Position numbers and translations under genes: made by a program. The notes beneath the pieces were generated by a model. It did not search any database. It was not told the origin of the DNA and saw nothing but the letters and a program-made list of their open reading frames with translations. From Actinacidiphila acididurans (GTDB lineage: Bacteria > Actinomycetota > Actinomycetes > Streptomycetales > Streptomycetaceae), in NCBI RefSeq assembly GCF_016918855.1, contig NZ_JADKYB010000010.1, positions 1 through 64,000 on the forward strand: a stretch of 64,000 bases of DNA, written 5' to 3'. Below, one piece after another: positions 9,737 through 17,049 of the stretch; position 1 is the first letter of the stretch, and each line of letters starts with the position of its first letter.

Positions 9737-10451
9737 GACCTTGCGCGGCGACAAACCACCGGATATCCCCCGGGGCGAACGGCCGGTTCGGGCGGCCGCT
9801 TGTTGCGCTGACGTGCCGCCAGAACGCTGATCGCGGGCCTGCTCGGGCGGTTCGCATGGGGCGTCGTACGGTGCGTGACTTGGGTTGGCGCGCGGGATTG
9901 GGTGCGAGTTTCAGTTCACGGTGAGCCGGTCGTGCCGCTCAGCGCCGAGGAAACCCCTTGGGCGCGCGCTCAGCCGTTGAGCCGGTCGCGCCGGACCGTG
10001 AGCTCGCCCCGGCCGTCGGCGGTTTCGGCGCCGGGGAGCGCGGCGGAGACGCCGAGTTCGCCGTCCACTGGACCACGCAGCCGACCTGGACCTCCAGCGG
10101 ACAGGCGTGTCCGGGCCGCGGCGCCCTCGCGCCGAGGCCTTGGGCCGACCAGGGACCACCGCCACCCGTACGCGTCGGCGAACCGCACCTCCACCAGGCG
10201 GTGCCTGACGAACGGCTCGTCCGCCGTCCCCCGGACCGTCACCGCGCGCGGCGCGACCGCTCGGGCCTCCCGCTCACCAATCACGACCGACACACCAACA
10301 CGGACGTCTCGTACAGCCCTTAGCGAGCCGTACGGGGCAACACCGACCGCACTCACCGGCGTACGCACCGGTCGTGCGCGAACCCTCGCTGCGTCGCCCC
10401 TCCCCCAACAGGACTTGAACCGCGGAGGCGTTGGTGCGGCGCCGAAAACGG

Positions 10452-11240
10452 TCACCCCGCCGGAGGCGTCTCCTCGTCCTTGTCCTCCTCCTCGGCGGAG
10501 TCGCGCTGGACGGGCGGGGCGTCGGCGGAGTCGGGGGCGGTGAGGGCGTCGCGCTGGACCGCGGGCGCGGGCGGCGCGGCGGAGGGCGCGGGTTCGGGCG
10601 AAGGGGCAGGCGCAGGAGCGGGGTCGGGAGCGGACATCGCGCGTTCGGCGGTGGCGCTCGCCTCGCGTTCGAAGGGGTCACCGGGGTCGCTGACGCGGAT
10701 GCCGCCGGCGGTCTCCGTGCCGGCCACTTCGCCCTGGCGCTGCTGGACGACGTGGGTGAGTTCGTGGGCCAGGGTGACGCGGCCCTCGTGGGAGGCGGGG
10801 TCGTAGACGTCGCGCTGGAAGACCACGTCGTTGCCGACGGTGTACGCGCAGGCGCCGACTTCGGCGGCGGAATCGTGGGCCGCGCCGCCGGTGTGCACCC
10901 GTACGTCGCCGAAGTCGGCGCCGAGCCGGGCCTCCATGTCGGTACGGGTGCCCCCGTCCAGGGGTTCACCGCCGCCCGAGCCGACCACGTCGTGGACGGA
11001 CGAGCGGGCCCGGGCCTCGTCCTCCTCCTCGCGCCGGAGCATCGAGCCGACCGCGCTGTTGCCGGCGAGCCGTTGGAGGACGCCCATGCCCGCGGCGCCC
11101 ACCACGTCCGTCCGGCCCGTGGCCGCCGCCTTCAGCAGGTGGGGCAGTTCCGGTGCGGTCCGGGCGTCGGCGTCCTCGGCCGGCCGCGGCGACCCGTCGT
11201 GCTCGTGGTCGTGGTCCGGCCCTTCCTCGTGTCCTCGCAT
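10452..11240 (-). CDS. eCIS-associated DUF4157 (eCIS core domain) protein
   Basis: The 262-residue protein carries DUF4157, a metallopeptidase-like domain that marks eCIS loci. The zinc motif HELTH is at about residues 158-162, preceded by ARLGADFGDVRVHTG and DVVFQRDVYDP. The N-terminus is acidic and His-rich, then comes the helix VLQRLAGNSAVGSMLRR, a motif shared with the nuclease cargo protein at 27983. The C-terminal third is Pro/Ala-rich with VQRD repeats (two clear copies). A role in cargo processing or loading is inferred from its constant association with eCIS. The ATG has a GGAGGGAG purine run upstream. It is the last gene on this side of the cluster. Confidence 0.88.
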   Translation of the reverse strand: MRGHEEGPDHDHEHDGSPRPAEDADARTAPELPHLLKAAATGRTDVVGAAGMGVLQRLAGNSAVGSMLRREEEDEARARSSVHDVVGSGGGEPLDGGTRTDMEARLGADFGDVRVHTGGAAHDSAAEVGACAYTVGNDVVFQRDVYDPASHEGRVTLAHELTHVVQQRQGEVAGTETAGGIRVSDPGDPFEREASATAERAMSAPDPAPAPAPSPEPAPSAAPPAPAVQRDALTAPDSADAPPVQRDSAEEEDKDEETPPAG

Positions 11241-11286
11241 CCTTGGTCTCCCTCCGAGGGCTCTGTACGGTGGCGCGCCCCGGCCC

Positions 11287-12381
11287 CTACGACCCGCCGC
11301 CGCCCACGATCCGGCCGAGTCCGGTCAGCGTGGACCCGAGGCCGTTGAGCAGCCCCAGCGGGCCGGAAGGGGCCGGTGACGGGGTCGCCGGTGCGGGCGT
11401 CGGGGTCGGCTCGGTCGCGGGAGGCGGCGTGGGGGTGGGCGCGGGGGCCGGGGGCGTACTCGAACCGGGCCCCGGCTTGCTCCCGTGAGCGGGCGCGGGC
11501 TTCGTGCCGTGCGCCGGTCCGGCGCCCGTACCCGGCGCCGGACGGGGCTTCGTCTTCCGCGCGCCGGCGGAGTCGCCGGGAGCCGTCGGCTTCCCGGCCG
11601 AGCCCGTCCCGGCCCGGCGCCGCGGCGCCTGCCCGGCGCCGGTCGCCACCGGCTCGCGGACCATCGCGGGCCCGAGCCCGGGCACGGTCGGCGTCCAGCC
11701 CGGGGGCAGGCCCGCTCCCCAGTCGTCGGCGGACCCCGGCGTGCCCGCGGCCACCACCCGTATCGCCCCCGCGTACTCCGCCCCGAGGTCGGCCCGGCTC
11801 ACCCCCACCTCGGTCCCGGACCGCTGTGCCTGCACCACCCGACCTGCGCCGATGTACATCGTGACGTGGTGCACCATTCCGCCGCGGTCGCGGTAGAAGA
11901 GCAGGTCGCCCGGGAGGAGGCCGGCGAGGCCGGCCGAGGCGGCGATGTGCGGCAGCCCTTCGGCGAGCGCCTGGTCGAAGTACGTGTCGGTGTCCGCGGG
12001 GCCGATGACGTCCCGCCCGAGGGCCTGTGCCCAGGCCCAGCGGACCAGGCCGGAGCAGTCGAAGCCGACGGTGTACGTGGCGCTCCTGCTGAGCGGGTTG
12101 GCGTTGGGGTGCCCGGTGGAGGGGCCGGGGCGGGCGCCGTGGCCGCCGCCGTAGCTGTAGGGCGTGCCCTGCGCGGCGCACGCCTCCCATACGGCCTGCC
12201 GGGCGGCGGGCGCGGCGCCCGGTGACAGCACCGCGCAGCGCTCTGTGGTGGACGGTCCGGCGGCGCGGGCCGGCGGGGCGAGCGTGCAGGCGAGCGCGGC
12301 CAGGGCGCCGGCCGACACGGCGACCGCCGCCGGGCCCCGGACGTGGGTGCGGACGTAGGTGTGTGTGGACACGGGTGGCAT
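11287..12381 (-). CDS. Secreted NlpC/P60 family cell-wall hydrolase
   Basis: The 364-residue exported protein has a signal peptide (residues 1-40, ending PPARA) and a NlpC/P60 cysteine peptidase domain at about 60-200. The catalytic Cys is in FDCSGLVRWAW (near 109) and the His in HHVTMYIG (near 172). Its usual job is cutting gamma-D-Glu-diaminopimelate bonds in peptidoglycan. The C-terminal 150 residues are a Pro/Thr/Ala tail without a fold. The start at 12381 has a GGGGAGGGG site and begins after the upstream stop; an earlier in-frame start would overlap the preceding gene. In an eCIS setting it may remodel the wall during particle-linked lysis (inference). Confidence 0.85.
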   Translation of the reverse strand: MPPVSTHTYVRTHVRGPAAVAVSAGALAALACTLAPPARAAGPSTTERCAVLSPGAAPAARQAVWEACAAQGTPYSYGGGHGARPGPSTGHPNANPLSRSATYTVGFDCSGLVRWAWAQALGRDVIGPADTDTYFDQALAEGLPHIAASAGLAGLLPGDLLFYRDRGGMVHHVTMYIGAGRVVQAQRSGTEVGVSRADLGAEYAGAIRVVAAGTPGSADDWGAGLPPGWTPTVPGLGPAMVREPVATGAGQAPRRRAGTGSAGKPTAPGDSAGARKTKPRPAPGTGAGPAHGTKPAPAHGSKPGPGSSTPPAPAPTPTPPPATEPTPTPAPATPSPAPSGPLGLLNGLGSTLTGLGRIVGGGGS

Positions 12382-12425
12382 CCCCCTCCCCCGGAACGAA
12401 CGTGTGCGACGGGCCGGACGCGTCG

Positions 12426-13844
12426 TCAGGTGCCGGGATTCCCGGTCCCGGCGCTCTGCAGGGTGCCGCCGAGGAACAGCGACTCGGCGCACTGCGCGGG
12501 CACCGGGGCCTTCACCGGCCGGCCGACCTCACGGCAGTCGACGGACATGGTGATCCGGCCGCCGGCCGCAACCTCGATCGGGGTGACGAAGTGGTAGTCG
12601 GAGGAGCGGAAGTCCTCCAGGGCCAGGCTGAGCACCTGGCCGTCCTGGGTGGCGACGACGAGGGTGCCGGCGTCGCCCTGCGGGTTCTGCACCACGATGT
12701 CGGTCAGCCCGAAGGTCTTGCCCTTGGCGACGGTGTAGGCGGTCCCGGTCCTGGGCCCGCCGCCCACCGGGTCGTCGACACTCGTACGGGCACTGGTCGG
12801 CACCGCGGGGCCGCCGGCACCGGTGCCGGCGGAGACGGCGGGAGTGGCGGAGCCGCCCGCGGTGGCCGCCCCCGACGCGCCCGACGACGTGCCCGACGTG
12901 GCGGAACCGCCGGTCCCGGCGGTCGTGCCCTGGCCGGTGCCGCCGGACGGGTCGGCGGACGGGCCGCCGGCCGTGCCACTGGACGCCCCGCCGGCGGAGG
13001 GCGCCACGGTGGCGGCACTTGCCGCGCTCCGCAGGGCGTCCGGGGTGATCGCGTCGCGCGCGGCGGACCGTACGGTCGGCCGCAGCACCCCGAACCACAG
13101 GCCCACCAGCACACCGGCCGCCACCACCGCGGCGGCCACGGCTCTGGGCAGCCAGCGCGGCAGGATGGCCTGCTGCTCGTACGCGCCATCCAGGACGGCC
13201 GGTTGCTCGGCGGGTTGATCGGCGGGGTCGTCCGGGGCGGCCGGGCGCGGGGCGACCAGTACCTGGAAGGGGTGGGTGACCGGGGTGCCGCGCCACATGC
13301 GGCGGGCCGGCCGGGCGCCGAGGCGGGCGAGTACGGTCTGCCCGGGCGGCACGGTGAGTTCGGCGGGCTCGAGCGCGAACCGGACGCGGTCGCCGGCACC
13401 TTGGGCGGTCAGCGCGACGGCGAGCGGGATGTTGCCGCGGTTGTCGACCGCCGCCTTGTGGCGGCCGCGCCACGCGCCGTGCGAGGCACGCGGCAGGAGT
13501 TCGGCGGTGACCTCGGTGAACGGCAGTACGGTGACCGGGCGTTCGGCGACCACCGGCTCGTTCGCGTCGCTGGTGGGCACCGCGCGCAGGCCGAGGACGA
13601 ACTCGCCCGGGGCGGTCCCGGACTCCCGCGGCGGCCGCAGGCGTACTTCGGCGGTGCCCGCGGCGCCCGGGAAGAGGGACAGCCGCTCGGGCTCCACGGT
13701 GGCCCAGCCGGCGCAGGGTCCGACCGGTTCGAATCGCAGTTCCTCCACCGTGGTACCGGAGTTGACCACCTGGACCGGCACGGCCGCCTCGTCACCGGGC
13801 ACAACGGCCACGCTGTGCGCGGCAAAGCTCGCCGAAATACTCAT
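12426..13844 (-). CDS. eCIS-associated membrane protein with Ig-like domains
   Basis: The 472-residue protein has two N-terminal Ig-like beta-sandwich domains (about 1-110 and 115-215), one transmembrane helix (AAAVVAAGVLVGLWFGVL, about 255-275), a Gly/Ser/Thr-rich linker and a C-terminal beta domain of about 100 residues. No signal peptide precedes the Ig domains, so they probably face the cytoplasm and the C-terminal domain the outside. This layout resembles the membrane protein reported to tether Streptomyces contractile particles (CisA in S. coelicolor, from memory; not verified by alignment). That role is therefore a hypothesis. The ATG at 13844 was preferred to an earlier in-frame start because the family-like MSISASFAAHS begins there. 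Confidence 0.72.
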   Translation of the reverse strand: MSISASFAAHSVAVVPGDEAAVPVQVVNSGTTVEELRFEPVGPCAGWATVEPERLSLFPGAAGTAEVRLRPPRESGTAPGEFVLGLRAVPTSDANEPVVAERPVTVLPFTEVTAELLPRASHGAWRGRHKAAVDNRGNIPLAVALTAQGAGDRVRFALEPAELTVPPGQTVLARLGARPARRMWRGTPVTHPFQVLVAPRPAAPDDPADQPAEQPAVLDGAYEQQAILPRWLPRAVAAAVVAAGVLVGLWFGVLRPTVRSAARDAITPDALRSAASAATVAPSAGGASSGTAGGPSADPSGGTGQGTTAGTGGSATSGTSSGASGAATAGGSATPAVSAGTGAGGPAVPTSARTSVDDPVGGGPRTGTAYTVAKGKTFGLTDIVVQNPQGDAGTLVVATQDGQVLSLALEDFRSSDYHFVTPIEVAAGGRITMSVDCREVGRPVKAPVPAQCAESLFLGGTLQSAGTGNPGT

Positions 13845-13924
13845 ACGGGCCACCGTATGGCCGCGTGATTCCGGCCGCAGTGACCGCACAGGAATACTTT
13901 CGGGCAGATATGGGTTCGCTCTCA

Positions 13925-13960
13925 GTCATCCTTGACTTCCCCGGAGAATGCGAGGATGAC
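13925..13960 (+). promoter_or_regulatory. Promoter with flanking inverted repeat, upstream of the LuxR-type gene
   Basis: TTGACT (13932-13937) and GATGAC (13955-13960) are 17 bp apart, giving a start near 13967. A 7-bp inverted repeat, GTCATCC at 13925-13931 and GGATGAC at 13954-13960, brackets the -35 and overlaps the -10. That placement suggests repression or autoregulation. Confidence 0.45.
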
Positions 13961-14032
13961 AGATGGGGAACTCCAGGGGCCGAAGGGCACACCGGGGAGC
14001 GAGAGAAAAGGTGTGCGAATTGGGGAGGGAAA

Positions 14033-14671
14033 GTGAAGGAAACAGGAGTCGACCGGATCGTGGTCGATCTGCGTGCCAGGGACCCGATCTCCCATGCGGG
14101 AGTGGCGAGTCACTTACGCATGCGTCCGGAGGTCCGGCTCGCCGACCGGGACGCGTGCGAGAGCGCGTCCGTCGTCGTGGTGGTCGTCGACACGGTGGAC
14201 GACGAAGTACTGAGTGTGCTGCGGCAGATCCACCGGTCGGGAAACACCCGGGGCGTGCTGGTCACCACCGTGATCGATGAACAACAACTGGTAAAAGCGG
14301 CCGAATGCGGATTCATCGGCGTGATCCGCCGCTCCGAGGCATCACCCGAGAAGCTGGTGCAGGTCATCGGCGCGGTGGCGCGGGGTGACGGACACGTACC
14401 CCCTGACCTGTTGGGAAGCCTGCTGGAGCGGGTCGGACGGCTGCAGAACGAGCCGCTCAATTCGCGCGGCCTGAACCTGACCAGGCTGAGCTCCCGCGAG
14501 ATCGAGGTGCTGCGCCTGGTGGCGGAGGGCTACAGCACGGCCGACATCGCGCTGAAGCTGACATATTCCGACCGCACGATCAAGAACATCCTCCACTCCG
14601 TCATGATGCGGCTCAATCTGCGGAATCGGTCCCAGGCGGTCGCCTACGCCATGCGCCAGGGGCTCATCTGA
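14033..14671 (+). CDS. LuxR-family regulator with degenerate receiver domain
   Basis: The 212-residue protein has a C-terminal LuxR/NarL-type HTH (about 148-212: LSSREIEVLRLVAEGYSTAD, then TIKNILHSVMMRLNLRNRSQ). The N-terminal domain is receiver-like but lacks the acidic pair near its start (IVVDLRARD), and the usual Lys is an Arg (GFIGVIRRSE). Phosphorylation control is therefore doubtful. The GTG at 14033 has a GGGGAGGGA site; upstream in-frame residues look non-coding. It is the only plus-strand gene inside the eCIS operon block. S. coelicolor has a LuxR-type gene in the equivalent place (from memory), so control of the eCIS is likely. Confidence 0.85.
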   Translation: MKETGVDRIVVDLRARDPISHAGVASHLRMRPEVRLADRDACESASVVVVVVDTVDDEVLSVLRQIHRSGNTRGVLVTTVIDEQQLVKAAECGFIGVIRRSEASPEKLVQVIGAVARGDGHVPPDLLGSLLERVGRLQNEPLNSRGLNLTRLSSREIEVLRLVAEGYSTADIALKLTYSDRTIKNILHSVMMRLNLRNRSQAVAYAMRQGLI

Positions 14672-14706
14672 CGCTGCGCACAGCGCGCCAGGCGCACGGA
14701 CAAGTA

Positions 14707-14738
14707 CGGGTCCCGGCCCATGAGTGGGCCGGGACCCG
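14707..14738. terminator. Bidirectional hairpin terminator
   Basis: A perfect 14-bp stem (CGGGTCCCGGCCCA, 14707-14720, pairing with 14725-14738) with a 4-nt loop. It lies between the convergent LuxR-type and zinc-ribbon genes. Confidence 0.85.
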
Positions 14739-14777
14739 CGTTCGCACGCCTGCCCGGTATTCCGCGCGGCGCCGCGC

Positions 14778-16466
14778 TCAGCGCCGTCCGAAGAATTCCA
14801 CTTCCGCCAGGGCGAGAAGGTGGCCGCGGCCGGTTCCGTAAGCGGAGTCCGCGGTGAGGCGTATGCGAACGGTGTCCGACGCACGGACAGTGAACGTCTG
14901 GCCTCCGGCCTTGTCCTCGACGGAGATCTTCCGCTGCGTGGTACTTCCGTCGGAACGGAATAGGGTCACGGTGATCACGGCCGGGCGGGCCTGGGTAAGG
15001 AATGTTCCGTCGTCCGTCGAACACCCGGGCGTGATCAATATCTTCTCCAAGAGAACGGAATTATGGAATCCGCCTTCGACGTACTGGCCGATTCCACCGC
15101 GGCTGCTGGGCGCGGGGGCCCAGTAGCGGTTGCTGAAACCGTCGAAGGCCATGTGCGGCGGGTGGCCCGGTGCCTGGCTGGAGGCGCGCCACGAGTCCGG
15201 GTGCAGCGGCGCCGGTGCGGCGGCACGATCGTGCACCAGCCCCGCCAGCGAGCCCAGTTGCTGGCGGGCGAAGAAGCCGCCCACGGCCAGCAGCACGAGG
15301 ACGACCGGCCACACCACCCGTGGCCGGCGCCGGATCCGCGCCGCGGGGCGGTAGCCCGCTTCGGTGACCCGGATCCGGCGCCCCCGCGGCAGCCGCTGCC
15401 ACAGCCGTCGCCACCAGCTCAGCCGCGTCGTCAACTCGGCGGGCGCCCGCTCCGGATCGAGCACCGCCCCGCACCTCCCGCACAGCCGCCGCCCGGCCGG
15501 ATTCGCCGTCCCGCACCGCGGGCAGGGCCGGTCAGGCGGGTCGGGTGCCTCCGCCTCGGACGGCGCCGCGACCGGCCCGAGTTCGCCGCCTTCCGGCTCG
15601 GCCCGCATGACCTCCCCCCGCTCATCGGGCCGCCGCGCGCCAGCCGTGACATACGGTGCCCCCGCGTTCGCCACGCCGCCGGAATCGGCCGCGGCCCGCA
15701 TGACCTCCCCCCGCTCGTCCGGCCGCCGCGCGCCAGCCGTGACATGCGGTGCCCCCGCGTTCGCCGCGGGGCCGGAGGCCGCCTCCGCTCGCCCGCTCGC
15801 CCGTGCTGTCCCTGCCGCCCGTTCCGCCGCGGTGCTTGTGGGTCGTCTGGGCGTCCCTGCTGTCCGTTCTCCCGCCCCGCTCGTGGGTTGCCCTGACGTC
15901 CCTTCCGGCCCTCCCGCCTGCGCGCTCGTCGGCCCGCCCGCCGCGCCTGCTGTCCCTGTCGCCGACGTGCTCGCTGCCCGCCCCGACGCTCCTGCCGACC
16001 CTCCGACCACCGTGCTCGTCGTACGCCCTGCTGTCCCCGCTGTCCCTTCCTGTGCCGCACTCCCCGCCCGGCTCGCCGTCCCTGCCGCCTCTTCCCGTGC
16101 CACGCTCGCCGTCCGGCCCGAGGCGCCGTCCGCTGACCCGCTCGCCACCTGCCCTGCCGTACGTTCCACCGCCGTGCTCGTGGGCCGCCCTGACGCCCCT
16201 TCCCCTGACGCCGCCCCTCCCGCCGCCGCACCCACACCCCGGCTCCCGGAGCCGTCCTCCGACGCCTGCGCAGAAGGCCCGGACGTGGACCCGGACGAGT
16301 CCCCGACCCAATCCCCTGCTGAAGGCCCGGCCACCGGCTCCTGCGGCTCCGCCCGCGGTGCCGGAGCCGGCGCAGCCGTCGGCTCCTCCCATTCCAGGAA
16401 CGCCTCGCAGGCCGAGCAGAAGCGGCTGCCCGGGGCGTTGTCGTGTCCGCAGGCCGGGCAGATCAT
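14778..16466 (-). CDS. eCIS-associated zinc-ribbon membrane protein with discoidin-like domain
   Basis: The 562-residue protein starts with a zinc ribbon (CPACGHDN...CSAC), followed by about 300 residues of Ser/Gly/Thr/Ala-rich low-complexity sequence. A second zinc ribbon (CPRCGTANPAG...CGRCG, about 325-345) precedes one transmembrane helix (VVWPVVLVLLAVGGFFA, about 395). The final 140 residues form a discoidin/F5-8C-like beta domain (SWRASSQAPGHPPHMAFDGF ... LALAEVEFFGRR), presumably outside. It overlaps the tail protein I gene by 4 nt (ATGA), so it is co-translated with the baseplate genes. A link between particle and envelope is plausible but inferred. Confidence 0.8.
   Translation of the reverse strand: MICPACGHDNAPGSRFCSACEAFLEWEEPTAAPAPAPRAEPQEPVAGPSAGDWVGDSSGSTSGPSAQASEDGSGSRGVGAAAGGAASGEGASGRPTSTAVERTAGQVASGSADGASGRTASVAREEAAGTASRAGSAAQEGTAGTAGRTTSTVVGGSAGASGRAASTSATGTAGAAGGPTSAQAGGPEGTSGQPTSGAGERTAGTPRRPTSTAAERAAGTARASGRAEAASGPAANAGAPHVTAGARRPDERGEVMRAAADSGGVANAGAPYVTAGARRPDERGEVMRAEPEGGELGPVAAPSEAEAPDPPDRPCPRCGTANPAGRRLCGRCGAVLDPERAPAELTTRLSWWRRLWQRLPRGRRIRVTEAGYRPAARIRRRPRVVWPVVLVLLAVGGFFARQQLGSLAGLVHDRAAAPAPLHPDSWRASSQAPGHPPHMAFDGFSNRYWAPAPSSRGGIGQYVEGGFHNSVLLEKILITPGCSTDDGTFLTQARPAVITVTLFRSDGSTTQRKISVEDKAGGQTFTVRASDTVRIRLTADSAYGTGRGHLLALAEVEFFGRR
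15601..15765 (-). repeat. Two 72-bp direct repeats inside the zinc-ribbon gene
   Basis: Bases 15601-15672 and 15694-15765 are near-identical, differing at only a few positions. Both encode NAGAP-[HY]-VTAGARRPDERGE-VMRA. The duplication lies in the disordered linker and keeps frame. Confidence 0.85.
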
Positions 16467-17041
16467 GGCGTGCCCCCCGTGCTCCCCGTGCCCCCCGCGT
16501 CGGCGGCCGGGAGGATCTCGATCCGGTGGGCGACGTGCGCCGGGACCTCCGCGGCGATCAGCGCTTCCAGGGCGGGCCGGTCGAAGCGTTCCGGGTCGGG
16601 GACGCGCAGTCGTACCGTCACCCGAGGTCCTGGCGAGCCGGGCAGCGGGCTGCCGGGCGTCGCGGAGACGGCGGTGGCGCCGTTCTCCGCGATCTCCGGC
16701 TCGATGCCGGTCGCCGTGCGGATCGCGGCGGCCAGGCCGCGCCGGGTGCCGCGGTCGCGGTGCTGGCCGACGGCTCGGGCGACCAGTTCGCGGCGCCTGG
16801 CCTCGGGCCGGCCGGGGTCGGTCTCGACGGCGGCCCATTGGCCGAGCCAGGCGAGGAAGTCGTCGGGCGCGGTGCCGGCGCTCAGGTGGGCGGGGAGGTT
16901 GTCGAGGGTGAGCAGGACCGGCGCCAGCACCTCGTCGAGGGCGCCGAGGAACCGGTGCAGGAAGTCCTGTTCCTGGTAAACAGCCGGCAGCCGGTCGATC
17001 AGCGGGTGCGGGGTGGGCAGGCCGGGAATCGTCGCGCGCAC
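16463..17041 (-). CDS. Phage tail protein I-like baseplate component
   Basis: The 192-residue protein resembles the P2 gpI / eCIS baseplate wedge family: LIDRLPAVYQEQDFLHRFLG near the N-terminus, LDNLPAHLSAGTAPDDFLAW in the middle, then RTATGIEPEIAENG. In the machine it should contact the baseplate J protein and the sheath initiator. The GTG start at 17041 has GAGG 8 bp upstream and lies 8 bp past the stop of the baseplate J gene. Its stop overlaps the zinc-ribbon start (ATGA). Confidence 0.88.
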   Translation of the reverse strand: MRATIPGLPTPHPLIDRLPAVYQEQDFLHRFLGALDEVLAPVLLTLDNLPAHLSAGTAPDDFLAWLGQWAAVETDPGRPEARRRELVARAVGQHRDRGTRRGLAAAIRTATGIEPEIAENGATAVSATPGSPLPGSPGPRVTVRLRVPDPERFDRPALEALIAAEVPAHVAHRIEILPAADAGGTGSTGGTP

Positions 17042-17049
17042 ATCACACC

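Larger units (their letters stand above)
9165..10451. other. Long non-coding stretch upstream of the GH95-like gene
   Basis: About 1.3 kb holds the operator and promoter at 9685-9736 and no convincing gene. A minus-strand frame at 9970-10455 (161 codons) has a few protein-like stretches such as SVVIGEREARAVAPRAVTV, but no good ribosome site and mostly Arg-rich sequence. It may be a decayed gene. The stretch between 9165 and 9685 would be a 520-nt leader of the glycosidase mRNA. Confidence 0.5.

Noticed and set aside
9970..10455. A 161-codon minus-strand frame between the GH95-like and DUF4157 genes
   Set aside because: Some stretches look protein-like, but there is no ribosome site, no recognisable domain and strong Arg bias. 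It was noted only in the intergenic description.
15601..15765. A short CRISPR-like array in the zinc-ribbon gene
   Set aside because: Only two 72-bp units, in frame inside a coding linker, with a 21-bp gap; no cas genes in the window.
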